Assembly (NCBI RefSeq): GCF_034274695.1
Contig: NZ_CP128362.1
Span: forward strand, 4,032,501-4,096,500
Source of the DNA: Chitinophaga sp. LS1
Lineage (GTDB): Bacteria > Bacteroidota > Bacteroidia > Chitinophagales > Chitinophagaceae
DNA length: 64,000 nucleotides
Direction of reading: 5' to 3'
A program made the translations under genes and the position numbers. Below are positions 27,058-36,147 of the stretch, one piece after another; within the stretch, counting starts at the first letter, position 1; each line of letters starts with the position of its first letter. The notes beneath the pieces are model-generated. The model did not search any database, was not told where the DNA came from, and was given only the letters and a program-made list of their open reading frames with translations.

Positions 27058-29505
27058 TCAACGAAGCAGGGTCACCCATCCTGAATAGGTCTTTTCCCCG
27101 GGGGCTGGTTTTATGATATAGTAATACGTACCAAATGGCATCAACTGTCCTTTCCAGGTACCGTCCCATTGTGAGTAACCAATACCTTTGAATACAATCT
27201 GGCCATAGCGGTTAAAGATTTCGGTTGTCGCATTCGGGCGGGCTTTGAGCCCATCTACTTCCCAGCGGTCATTGATGCCATCGCCGTTCGGACTGAAAGC
27301 ATTGGGGATCTCAAGCACCAGGTCGGGGATCACTTTGTAGTAAGCGCGGCTGATGCTGTCTGTACAGCCGATATCATTGGTCACATAGAGGGTAACACGA
27401 AAGTCGCCGGTCATTTCATATTTATGTTCAGGTGAAAAATCAGTTGAACCGGTTCCATCTCCAAAATCCCATTCATAACTGCCGCCATTCTGAGAATTGT
27501 TTGTGAAGAAGAAATCCGCATCCTTGAATTCGACCGTGATGTTTTGTCCCGGTGCTGAGCTAAACAATGCAATGGGCATGGGAACAATGCTGATGAGCGA
27601 TGTCTTTGTAATGGTGATCGGGCATTGGCCCTGTGCGGTAGCAGTGAGTGTGACAGTATATACGCCTGTATTATTATAAGTATGCGAAGGATCTTCCATC
27701 ACAGAGGTCGCACCATCACCGAATGTCCACTGGTAACTATCTGCATTGCGCGATGTGTTGTTAAAGGTAATGGCAGCAGGTGCACAGCCTTGTGTGATGT
27801 CAGGTGTGAATGCAGGCACGGGTAGTTGAATCACCTTGACAGTATCAGGTATGGCGGTCGCTGTACACGCACCATCCACAACGGTCAGGTTGATAAAACC
27901 TGTGTTCGCATATTTTACATCATAAGGCCCAAAGCCTGTACCTGTTTGTACAGTTCCACCTCCCCAGTCCCATGTGGGTACAGCATCAGCAGAAGCAGTA
28001 CCAGTAAAGGAAATGGTCGTCGTTTCTCCTGCGCAGATGGGTGATTTACTTACAGTGATATTTAATTGTGGTGGGGCAGATACGGTCACCGGTTGTGTAG
28101 TAACGGTAGATACACAACCATCATCTGTGACCTGTAATTGCAGATTGAAATCACCTGCACCTGGAAAAGAGATCTGGTAAGGCCCGCTATCTGCACCGCT
28201 TTGTACAGTGGCGCCGGCAAAGTTATTCCAGTTGTAGGTTGCCGCTGTAGTCGCCGTGCCATCGAATGTTACTGTGTTTGTACCACCCAGACAAATAATA
28301 GCAGGTGTGACTGTAAACGATGATGTAGGCGTCGGCTTTACCACTACATCTACCGTATCTTTTATGATACAGCCAAAAGCATCTTTTGCCGATACAATAT
28401 AAGAGGTGGTATCCGTTGGATTGTCCGTAACTGTTTGTCCGGTGAGGGTTCCAGGCGACCAGGAATAATCGGTGACCGTGCCGCTGACAGGTGTGGCAGT
28501 CAATGTAACAGGATCTCCTGCACAAATAGCCGCTGCACTGGCACTCGCTGTAATAGTGGCGGAGGAAATTAATGCCACTGTATCATTCACCGTGAATACA
28601 CAACCATTCGCATCGGTCAGTGTGCCTATGTATGCGCCTGCGGGTACATTTGTAGCTGTCGCTGTAGTTTGTGCAGGCGTGGTATTCCACCTGAATGTAT
28701 AAGGGGTAGAACCATTCGTTGCCGTCAGTGTAAGCGTACCATTGGCACCACCACAGATGGCATTTGTATGCGTGCTGCTGTAAACAATAGGTGTGTATTG
28801 CACACCTGCCAATGCGAGGATGAGCGCTCTCGAAGTACCACCAGTGGCGGCTGACTGCGTAAACGTAACGGATGCCAGTGACTTACCCAATACCGCACAG
28901 GGGATGTTGAAATCAAAACCATAAAAGCGTGGATTGGTTGTCAATCCATCCACGGTCATAGGGGCATTGGTACGTGTGATGCGCCCATAGCCGGTCACTA
29001 CAGCGGGTGTACCATTGAACCAGTCTTTGATAGTGATGGTGCCTGCATTGGAAGTAGTACCATCCGTAAAGGTGAGCAATACAGATACCGTAGCGGTACC
29101 TTCTGTAGCAAATGCGAGCAGACTTAATTTACTGTAGATGGCTGGTGTAGTGAGTGTTAGTGTTCCTGTTCCAACAGTATTAGGTACAGCATTCGAGGGT
29201 ACCGCCATATACAAAGCATTGTTTGCATTGAAGGCGGCCATCTGCCATGTTTTGGTACCACTTACAAAATTCCCGGTAGGTGTAATCCCTCCGGATACGC
29301 CGTTAGCTGTAGCGAAAGCTGTAGTATGAATCACGTGATTGCTACCATCAATGACTGTAGACGTTGCAGCCAGTGCGCTGTTCCCGGCTTCTGCTACAAT
29401 GTCTGCATTAAAGCCGGAGACAGGAATGGGGACAAAGGTCTGGGCAAATAGGGACTGCCAACCGGTTAACGCGGTCAACAGTATCAGGGTAAAGAAGTGC
29501 TTCAT
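27058..29505 (-). CDS. Secreted SprB/PKD-repeat protein with CHU_C (T9SS type B) C-terminus
   Basis: 815 residues, paralog of the 649-residue protein. Signal peptide LILLTALTGWQSLFAQ. Homologous N-terminal domain (FVPIPVSGFNADIVAEAGN; YSKLSLLAFATEGTATVSVL). SprB-type repeat (GGANGTLTLTATNGSTPYTF then AGAYIGTLTDANGC). Ig-like and PKD units include YQWTFGDGATSVMEDPSHTY and YEWDFGDGTGSTDFSPEHKY. CHU_C tail: IPNAFSPNGDGINDRWEVDG then YGQIVF and QWDGTWKGQLMPFGTYYYI. The PKD units account for the extra length. Exported by T9SS and probably surface-bound. First of a two-gene unit. Confidence 0.88.
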   Translation of the reverse strand: MKHFFTLILLTALTGWQSLFAQTFVPIPVSGFNADIVAEAGNSALAATSTVIDGSNHVIHTTAFATANGVSGGITPTGNFVSGTKTWQMAAFNANNALYMAVPSNAVPNTVGTGTLTLTTPAIYSKLSLLAFATEGTATVSVLLTFTDGTTSNAGTITIKDWFNGTPAVVTGYGRITRTNAPMTVDGLTTNPRFYGFDFNIPCAVLGKSLASVTFTQSAATGGTSRALILALAGVQYTPIVYSSTHTNAICGGANGTLTLTATNGSTPYTFRWNTTPAQTTATATNVPAGAYIGTLTDANGCVFTVNDTVALISSATITASASAAAICAGDPVTLTATPVSGTVTDYSWSPGTLTGQTVTDNPTDTTSYIVSAKDAFGCIIKDTVDVVVKPTPTSSFTVTPAIICLGGTNTVTFDGTATTAATYNWNNFAGATVQSGADSGPYQISFPGAGDFNLQLQVTDDGCVSTVTTQPVTVSAPPQLNITVSKSPICAGETTTISFTGTASADAVPTWDWGGGTVQTGTGFGPYDVKYANTGFINLTVVDGACTATAIPDTVKVIQLPVPAFTPDITQGCAPAAITFNNTSRNADSYQWTFGDGATSVMEDPSHTYNNTGVYTVTLTATAQGQCPITITKTSLISIVPMPIALFSSAPGQNITVEFKDADFFFTNNSQNGGSYEWDFGDGTGSTDFSPEHKYEMTGDFRVTLYVTNDIGCTDSISRAYYKVIPDLVLEIPNAFSPNGDGINDRWEVDGLKARPNATTEIFNRYGQIVFKGIGYSQWDGTWKGQLMPFGTYYYIIKPAPGEKTYSGWVTLLR

Positions 29506-29640
29506 GAATGGTCATTATAGGTTAGCTATAAATGAAAATATGCGACGGCATAGGCCGTAGCAGGAAATAGATATAGTGCGTCTAAATAAATACTGTGCGA
29601 GAAGGAAAAAGGGTGGGGAGGCTTAAATATATTTTTTATT

Positions 29641-29946
29641 CTAATGATTAACTACGGTTATATCGAGTTGTTTGGTATTGAGGGGTGGGTTCATTTTTTC
29701 CCATATTCTTTTTTGTTCGAATAAGATGGTGGTCTGACCGGGTGCTTTGGAGTGGATCATGAATACAACGTCTAGACTATTACCAGCTTCCATGCGCATG
29801 GTATCGACGGTATAGTTGTAGCGCACGACTTCTACACAGTCAGGATTGGAGACTGTAACAAACCATTGAAAGCCGGCAGTGCCGAGGCCTGGAAGCACAA
29901 CAGGGAGGGAAGTACCAAGGGTGAGTTCTTTGATTTCAGCGTTCAT
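29641..29946 (-). CDS. Chagasin-like (I42) cysteine protease inhibitor
   Basis: 101 residues. The arrangement fits inhibitor family I42: an early strand (IKELTLGTSLPVVLPG) with loop GLGTAGFQWF in the place of the usual NPTTGYxW loop, then SKAPGQTTILFEQKRIWEKM in the place of GxxxLxFxYxRPWE. Such proteins inhibit papain-like proteases. No signal peptide is seen, so it may act in the cytosol or leave by an unusual route. Located 63 bp downstream of the lectin gene, with a terminator hairpin between them. Assignment rests on motif spacing; the NPTTG loop itself is altered. Confidence 0.65.
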   Translation of the reverse strand: MNAEIKELTLGTSLPVVLPGLGTAGFQWFVTVSNPDCVEVVRYNYTVDTMRMEAGNSLDVVFMIHSKAPGQTTILFEQKRIWEKMNPPLNTKQLDITVVNH

Positions 29947-29964
29947 CGGATATAATTTAGGAAA

Positions 29965-29996
29965 AAATCGCTTCCGCCCTGAGGCAGAAGCGATTT
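29965..29996 (-). terminator. Terminator between the lectin and inhibitor genes
   Basis: 10-bp stem AAATCGCTTC / GAAGCGATTT extended on the minus strand through CTTCTGCC / GGCGGAAG, ending in six T residues. The apex matches the hairpin at 24984 while the lower stem differs in a compensated way (GCG versus CAC pairings). Confidence 0.8.
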
Positions 29997-30009
29997 ATGG
30001 GGAGGTATT

Positions 30010-30318
30010 TTATACATACCATTTGTGGTACATCTGAGAGTCGGTGCCTTCCACAAAGCAGTCCAATCTGCCAGCGGCCCAGGAGGAAGCGCCCACATCG
30101 GAGGAGAGCACACCACCAAGGTTCTCGTCGCCACTCCAGTTGTGACCATCCCACCATTTGTGCATCATATTGTAGGTTTGGCCAGGGTAGAATACGTCTA
30201 TGCGGTTTGGACCCCATGATACGGCAGGCAGTTGAGAGACGGTGGTTTCTCTTGCCTGCCACTGGGTGCTGGATTTTTGTAAATCAGCTACCAGATCTGA
30301 AATCTTAATGTTAGACAT
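30010..30318 (-). CDS. Small PLL-like lectin
   Basis: 102 residues. After an N-terminal segment (SNIKISDLVADLQKSS) come about one and a half blades of the PLL/DUF346-type propeller lectin repeat: SWGPNRIDVFYPGQTYNMMH then KWWDGHNWSGDENLGG, and SWAAGRLDCFVEGTDSQMYH with KWYV at the end. The repeat W-x-x-x-R-h-D-x-F-x-x-G-x-x-x-x-h-x-H-K-W-W is clear. PLL lectins bind fucose or related sugars and need five to seven blades, so this chain would have to oligomerise or is a reduced form. No signal peptide. Confidence 0.72.
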   Translation of the reverse strand: MSNIKISDLVADLQKSSTQWQARETTVSQLPAVSWGPNRIDVFYPGQTYNMMHKWWDGHNWSGDENLGGVLSSDVGASSWAAGRLDCFVEGTDSQMYHKWYV

Positions 30319-30744
30319 TTCCTGTGGTGATTTTTTGGGAGTGAACGAAAAATATGCGTCTTAATATTCAGGGTGAATTCAATTGGGACAGCAAGGTATC
30401 GCGGCATTGATCGGAACCGCTGTCAGGAAACGAAAAGATATGGAAGTGAATAATACCTTAGCTAGTGGATCAGTGTTTGGGGTGATGTATAATTAGTGCC
30501 ATTCACAGTGACAAAATTGGTATTGCATGCATGCGATTTAAAGGTATAAATATGTTGGTAATCAACAAAATAAATTGTGAACGCAATTGATTGCAAGGGG
30601 AAAAAAAGGTATTTGTACGTATAATATGTTAATTTTGAATGGGCTGGTTTGAATCGAATTTGGCCTGCGGCAGCAAGGGGAAAAATCTTTTATATTTTTT
30701 TTATAATCAGATAAAAAAAATACAATCATAAAAATCTGCTCAGT
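30319..30744. other. 426-bp spacer upstream of the first Sus operon
   Basis: No convincing gene. It holds the upstream region of the lectin gene, a 38-codon open stretch at 30383-30496 on the plus strand without a good start, and a partial copy of the dispersed CGGCAGCA element at 30657-30680. AT-rich DNA before the TTG start of the sigma factor gene probably contains the promoter. Confidence 0.5.
30657..30680. repeat. Partial copy 3 of the dispersed CGGCAGCA element
   Basis: AATTTGGCCTGCGGCAGCAA followed by GG matches the first half of the elements at 6782 and 9516, but here it stands upstream of a gene and lacks the GGCTRGCGCC end. Confidence 0.55.
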
Positions 30745-31320
30745 TTGTCAGGAGAACAATCATTATGGGATGGCATTCGTGAAAGTCATGTAAACAGTCT
30801 TGAAGCGTTATACCTTCAATATAACGATGAGTTGTACAGTTATGGTAGGAAATTTACCAGTGATATGCACCTGGTAGAAGACGCTGTGCAGGAGACTTTC
30901 ATCTCCCTGTGGAAATACAGGCAGTCTTTGCAGGTAAAAAGCGGTTATAGCTTCTACCTTCTTAAATCATTCAGAAACCACCTCTTCCGCTTACTTAAAT
31001 CCAGAGCGAATACAACTTATACGGATGAACAGCCGGAATTTCATTTCGAAATCGGCGTAGACACTCACCTGATCGCCGGAGAAGAACAGGCCATCCTGCA
31101 AAAGAAAGTACAGGAAGCCCTCCTCCAACTCACCAGCAAGCAAAGGGAAATCATCTACCTCCGCTTTTTTGAAAACCTCTCCTTCGAGGAAATCGCGGAT
31201 CTGATGAACATGCAGGTAAGAGGTACCTACAAGCTTACCGCCCGTGCACTGGCTGCGCTGAAAGAGCTGATGGGTGGGGCCGCAGGCACCGCACTGCTGC
31301 TGACTATCCTGAAAGGATAA
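30745..31320 (+). CDS. ECF-type RNA polymerase sigma factor
   Basis: 191 residues. Region 2 (SLEALYLQYNDELYSYGRKF then HLVEDAVQETFISLWKYRQS) and region 4 (LLQLTSKQREIIYLRFFENL then SFEEIADLMNMQVRGTYKLT) are clear. Directs transcription of the SusC/SusD operon behind it when released by the FecR protein at 31412. The start is TTG at 30745 (no ATG precedes region 2). The C-terminus (GTALLLTILKG) is short and hydrophobic, as in many sigma factors of this kind. Confidence 0.92.
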   Translation: MSGEQSLWDGIRESHVNSLEALYLQYNDELYSYGRKFTSDMHLVEDAVQETFISLWKYRQSLQVKSGYSFYLLKSFRNHLFRLLKSRANTTYTDEQPEFHFEIGVDTHLIAGEEQAILQKKVQEALLQLTSKQREIIYLRFFENLSFEEIADLMNMQVRGTYKLTARALAALKELMGGAAGTALLLTILKG

Positions 31321-31411
31321 AAAAAATTTAAAAAAAAGTTAAAGAACGTGGGGCACAATTGACCCTTTTTTGTCTTTATATATTCAAAGGGCCTTAAAAC
31401 AGAACGAACGG

Positions 31412-32407
31412 ATGCACCATTCCATATATAGTTATCGTAATTATACCAGCCACCAACTGGCTACATCACCTTACTTCCTGGAGTGGGTTAAGTTCCCTGA
31501 CGCAGCTAATACCGCATTCTGGCAATCATTCGTGACTGCCTACCCGGACAAAGCTGCCGATGTGGATGCCGCCGTGTCTATCGCCCGTAGCCTGTACGTT
31601 GTGCATGAGCGCCCAACGCCGCTGCAACAACGTGAAATGTGGGATGAGATCTATAATAATATAGGTAATAATAAGATCTATGTGCGCAAAAGTCCGCTGG
31701 TATACATTGCCCGTGCCGCTGTCGCCGTAGGCGTTATTGCCGCCGCTTCCTGGCTGATCTTCCGCCCGGGAAACAAAGAGGTGAACATAGCCTCCAACTT
31801 TGGAGAAATTAAAACCATATACCTGCCAGATAGTACTGAAGTGACATTGAATGGGCACTCTGCTATCACTTACAAAAAAGAATGGACCAACCGGGAAGTG
31901 TGGATTGAAGGAGAAGCTTTTTTCAATGTCAGAAAGAGTGTACACCAGCAGTTTGACGTACACAGCAATGGCGTGGACGTACATGTACTGGGAACATCTT
32001 TCAACATTCGCAACCGTAGAGGGGTTACCGCTGTTGTATTAAATACAGGCAAAATAATGGTAGCTGCTTCTGCGGAGAAAAAGCTGATCCTGTCCCAACC
32101 GGGTGATATGGCCCGCTATGACAGTGAACAAAAGGATTTAGTACAAAAGAAAGTACCCGTGTCCAAAGTAACGGGCTGGCAGCAGCACAAACTGCAACTG
32201 GACCAGACCCCTGTAGCCGACTTTTTTGGTGTACTGGAAGACGACTGGGGATACCAGATTCAGGCAACTGATTCTTCGCTCTTAAAAAAGACCATCAGCG
32301 GAGAAATCGAAATGACCGACAAAGAAGTTCTTATGAACGCGCTTGCTGTAATATTAGATGCAAAAGTGACACAGCAGGGATCAACCATCATAGTAACACC
32401 CAACTAA
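31412..32407 (+). CDS. FecR-family anti-sigma factor
   Basis: 331 residues from ATG 31412 (a TTG at 31370 is in frame but unlikely). A cytoplasmic N-terminal sigma-binding region, one TM (VYIARAAVAVGVIAAASWLI), then the periplasmic FecR domain: GEIKTIYLPDSTEVTLNGHS, EVWIEGEAFFNV and VLGTSFNIRN. A DUF4974-like STN-contact domain ends it (LQLDQTPVADFFGVLEDDWG). It senses the substrate-loaded SusC transporter (32494) and controls the sigma factor upstream. Confidence 0.93.
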   Translation: MHHSIYSYRNYTSHQLATSPYFLEWVKFPDAANTAFWQSFVTAYPDKAADVDAAVSIARSLYVVHERPTPLQQREMWDEIYNNIGNNKIYVRKSPLVYIARAAVAVGVIAAASWLIFRPGNKEVNIASNFGEIKTIYLPDSTEVTLNGHSAITYKKEWTNREVWIEGEAFFNVRKSVHQQFDVHSNGVDVHVLGTSFNIRNRRGVTAVVLNTGKIMVAASAEKKLILSQPGDMARYDSEQKDLVQKKVPVSKVTGWQQHKLQLDQTPVADFFGVLEDDWGYQIQATDSSLLKKTISGEIEMTDKEVLMNALAVILDAKVTQQGSTIIVTPN

Positions 32408-32493
32408 TTTTAAGGACAAGGGACAGCCGAACTGAAGTTTCGAAACAGGTACGCTACCATTTTATTTTTTGTAAATCAAAATTGCTTACAGGC

Positions 32494-35400
32494 ATGATCA
32501 ATCTGAAAAAGGTTGCGGCCTTCTGTTGTCTGATGCTTGCCATCAGCCTGCAGATGTTTGCTGCCGTAGCCAGCCAAAATCAACCAACACTCACATTGAA
32601 AGAAGCGTTGAACAAAGCTTCAAGGCAATTTCATGTTTCCTTTATCTATGAAGATGAACTGATCAGTAATAAGCGGGTGGATAACCCTGCCGATGACAGT
32701 TTTAAGAAGGTAGAAGATTACCTATCTGTTGTATTGAAGCCATACAATCTGAAGTTCAGGAAACTGGGCGGCTCACAGTATGCTATTTACGGCACTTCTG
32801 ATAAAACTAAAGAAAAGGATAAAACCAACCATGTGGCTCCTGAAGAAGCTGTCTCTGATCAGACAGCTTCCCAGAAGCCTGCTGTACAAATGATTCAGGT
32901 GCAGATTAACAGATCTGTTGATACCAGTGGTGCTGATTTGAGAGTGCTGGTAGGTGTAGTGACCGATGAATCTATGGCCCCTGTTTCTTCTGCAACTATT
33001 ATGGTGCCTGGTACAAAGTACATGACAGTAACAGGCCGTGGTGGGGAGTTTACCATCAAGGTGCCAGTGAACGCTACTAAGATCCAGGTATCCTGCATTG
33101 CATATGAGAGCCAGGTGCTGCCTGTGAACAATGCAGTGTATTACAGAGTGGCATTGAAAGATAAAACGGGTTACCTGAAGCCGGTTGAAGTAGTATCTAC
33201 CGGTTATGTAAACCTGCCTAAAGAGCGTGCAACTGGTTCCTTCGGCGTAGTCACGGCGAAGGAGCTGGAAAAAATTCCTTCAGCAAATGTGATTAACCGC
33301 CTGGAAGGGATGGTACCTGGTTTACAGATGCAGCTCACCGCGGGGGATAACTCCTTTGTGTACGACAACGTCACCCCTGCTCCTGCAAGTAATACCCGTA
33401 CCATCGGCGCAAATAACTACAATTTTAATATCCGTGGTACAACTACTCTGCAGAGTGAAACCTCTCCACTGGTAGTTGTAGACGGTTTCCCAACTGAGTT
33501 CGATCTAAAGACCCTGAATCCTAACGATATTGAGCAGATCACTTTTCTGCGCGATGCTGCTGCCGCTTCTATCTGGGGTGCACGTGCTGCCAACGGTGTA
33601 ATCGTGATTCAAACAAAGAAAGGCCGTTTACGTACACCGGTTGTGAACTTCGGTGTAGCATACAGCACGCAGGCACGCCCTGATATTGGTTACCTTAAAC
33701 TGATGAACAGTGCACAGGCGCTGGCATTCGACAAGGAGCTGGTCGATAAAGGTATCGTGACTGCGGCGTCTTACAATCCCTATACTTCCGGTATTAAATA
33801 TTATGTAGACAAAGGTGTGGACCTGGCGTTTCAGCTGAAGTCCGGTCGTATTACACAGAGTGAATATGATACAAAGGTCGCTGAGCTGAGCAAAAGAAAT
33901 AACTATAGCCAGCTGAGTGATTACCTCATGCAGTCTGCCAATGCACAAAACTATAACCTGTCAGTAAGCGGTGGTACAGATGTACATACCTATTACCTGT
34001 CAGGGGCCTATTCCAAAGAAAATACCAGCACTGTTGGTAACTATGGAGAACGTATCAACCTGGTTGCTAATCAGGAATTTAAGATCCTGAAGAAAATCAC
34101 ACTTGGCGTAAGTCTGAAGGGTGCGTTTTTTAACTATGCAAATAATGGTATTGGTCTGACCCCACTGGCGAATGGATCGAATACTTTTATGCCCTACGAT
34201 GATATCCACGACAACTTCTATTATTCCATTGGAGAGCACTACGCAGATTCATTGGAAAACCTGGGCTACAGGAATTGGTCTTACAACTACCTTGATGAGC
34301 TGAAGATGAATAGTAAGTATACCCATGATAACAATTATTCAGGTACCATCACGCTGGACATTCCGATATATAAAGGTGTAGGCTTCAATGCTGCTTATAT
34401 GCAGGAACGTGATTTCTTCACGATCCGAAATATGCAGAACGTGAATAGCTTTTATGTCAGGAACCTTTACAACAAAGGAACGGTGATGGATGGTACGACG
34501 CTTACAAATAATTTCCCTGATGGAGGTATACTACAGGCGACCAACAATAATATGAATAACTATAGTGTGCGTGGTCAGTTTACGTATAACAGGTCTATTA
34601 AAGAAGATCACCAGATTAGTGCGCTGGCAGGTATGGAGGCCAGACAGACACTAAATTCGGCCAATAGCTATACGATTTATGGATACAACCCGCAGACTGG
34701 TATAGGTGTTACTACAGCATACGGTACCTATTATGAAACCATGGACTATTCAGGTGGTTACCTGGGTGGCTATCCTACCCAGACAGATTACCTGAAGCGT
34801 TATTTATCTTACTATGGCAATGCTGCATATACCTACAAGGGTAAATATACATTGTCTGGTAGCGTACGCTATGATGATTATAACAATTTTGGGCTGGATA
34901 AAAAATATCGTGCGCGGCCTTTCTGGTCTTCTGGCCTGAGCTGGAATGTAGGAAAAGAAGGATTTATGCAGGATGTGACCTGGGTCAATTCTCTGCGTGT
35001 GCGTGGTACATTTGGTGTGAATGGCAATATCAACCAGGATCTCCGTCCATTTACAAATATTGCTTTACTGGGGTCTGATGATCAGACAGGTTTGCCATAT
35101 GCTACTGTTACTTCTCCGGCTAATCCGGCACTGAAATGGGAGAATACGTATGTTACGAACTTTGGTATCGATTATGGTTTGTTGAATGGCCGCCTGAGTG
35201 GTACAATAGATTTGTATAATAAGAAAGGATCAGACATTATTTATTACCTGGAGGTAAACCCTGCTTTGCTGGGCGCTAGCAATTCAGTATATAGAAATGG
35301 GGTAACCATGAGCAACAGGGGAATTGATCTGGGCGTAAGCGGTGCGATTGTAGATACAAAGAATTTGGGCTGGAATATGGGAATCAACTTCTCTTATAAT

Positions 35401-36129
35401 ATAAACAAGGTAACCAGCAGTCTGCTGAAACCTACAAGCTCGTTTTATTCCAGTTTTTCCGGTGTGATAGTAGGATATGCATCTGATGCGGTATTTGCCT
35501 ATAGGAATGCAGGCCTTGACAGTTTAGGCTGGACCAGGATCTATGACCAGAATGGGAATAAAGTACGTGCCAATTCGACGGTGACAGATATGGGTGCTGT
35601 TAAATATATGGGTCGCAGATCAGCGCCTGTATATGGTTCCCTTCAGAATACTTTCCGGTATAAGAACTGGTCGATGTTTGTACTGGCTACTTATAGTTTT
35701 GGTTCGGTATTCCGTGCGCCGGTTGCCACCCAATATCCTACTTCCAGGAAGCTGTACTACAATACCTCTGCAGATATTGCCAAAAGATGGCAGAAAGCAG
35801 GGGATGAAGCCAATACGATCGTTCCGGGTATAGCGGGTTCTTATGCAGCTGTTTCCGTATTCCGATATGCTTATTCTGATGTAAATATTCAGCCTGGTGA
35901 TTATATTCGTCTGCGGGAGATCTCCCTGTCTTACCAGTTGCCTTCGGAGATGGCCGGAAAAGTGTTTGCAAAAAATATCAAAATCAGTGGTGCAGTGCGT
36001 AACCTGGGATTGATCTGGAAGAAGAACAAGCTGGGCCTTGATCCTGATTATGTACCGGCATTGGCGAGTACGGTGCTGCACCTGCCAGCTACACCGCAAT
36101 ACAACTTGATGTTGAATGTAGGCTTCTAA
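32494..36129 (+). CDS. SusC/RagA-type TonB-dependent transporter with STN domain
   Basis: 1,211 residues, outer membrane. Signal peptide (AFCCLMLAISLQMFAAVASQ), STN domain (LTLKEALNKASRQFHVSFIY), a long linker, a carboxypeptidase-like regulatory domain (VLVGVVTDESMAPVSSATIM), a plug (STGYVNLPKERATGSFGVV; INRLEGMVPGLQM; SPLVVVDGFPTEFD; ITFLRDAAAASIWGARAANG) and a 22-stranded barrel ending YNLMLNVGF. The STN domain contacts FecR, giving trans-envelope signalling. It imports an oligomer captured by the SusD protein. Start ATG 32494; TTG 32482 is an alternative. No polysaccharide-degrading enzyme is in the operon, so the substrate may be a peptide or another nutrient. Confidence 0.95.
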   Translation: MINLKKVAAFCCLMLAISLQMFAAVASQNQPTLTLKEALNKASRQFHVSFIYEDELISNKRVDNPADDSFKKVEDYLSVVLKPYNLKFRKLGGSQYAIYGTSDKTKEKDKTNHVAPEEAVSDQTASQKPAVQMIQVQINRSVDTSGADLRVLVGVVTDESMAPVSSATIMVPGTKYMTVTGRGGEFTIKVPVNATKIQVSCIAYESQVLPVNNAVYYRVALKDKTGYLKPVEVVSTGYVNLPKERATGSFGVVTAKELEKIPSANVINRLEGMVPGLQMQLTAGDNSFVYDNVTPAPASNTRTIGANNYNFNIRGTTTLQSETSPLVVVDGFPTEFDLKTLNPNDIEQITFLRDAAAASIWGARAANGVIVIQTKKGRLRTPVVNFGVAYSTQARPDIGYLKLMNSAQALAFDKELVDKGIVTAASYNPYTSGIKYYVDKGVDLAFQLKSGRITQSEYDTKVAELSKRNNYSQLSDYLMQSANAQNYNLSVSGGTDVHTYYLSGAYSKENTSTVGNYGERINLVANQEFKILKKITLGVSLKGAFFNYANNGIGLTPLANGSNTFMPYDDIHDNFYYSIGEHYADSLENLGYRNWSYNYLDELKMNSKYTHDNNYSGTITLDIPIYKGVGFNAAYMQERDFFTIRNMQNVNSFYVRNLYNKGTVMDGTTLTNNFPDGGILQATNNNMNNYSVRGQFTYNRSIKEDHQISALAGMEARQTLNSANSYTIYGYNPQTGIGVTTAYGTYYETMDYSGGYLGGYPTQTDYLKRYLSYYGNAAYTYKGKYTLSGSVRYDDYNNFGLDKKYRARPFWSSGLSWNVGKEGFMQDVTWVNSLRVRGTFGVNGNINQDLRPFTNIALLGSDDQTGLPYATVTSPANPALKWENTYVTNFGIDYGLLNGRLSGTIDLYNKKGSDIIYYLEVNPALLGASNSVYRNGVTMSNRGIDLGVSGAIVDTKNLGWNMGINFSYNINKVTSSLLKPTSSFYSSFSGVIVGYASDAVFAYRNAGLDSLGWTRIYDQNGNKVRANSTVTDMGAVKYMGRRSAPVYGSLQNTFRYKNWSMFVLATYSFGSVFRAPVATQYPTSRKLYYNTSADIAKRWQKAGDEANTIVPGIAGSYAAVSVFRYAYSDVNIQPGDYIRLREISLSYQLPSEMAGKVFAKNIKISGAVRNLGLIWKKNKLGLDPDYVPALASTVLHLPATPQYNLMLNVGF

Positions 36130-36147
36130 CCAAAATTTAAAATTACA

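Noticed and set aside
30383..30496. Small gene (38 codons) upstream of the ECF sigma factor
   Set aside because: Only a TTG start, no family resemblance and no conserved context; perhaps a relic.
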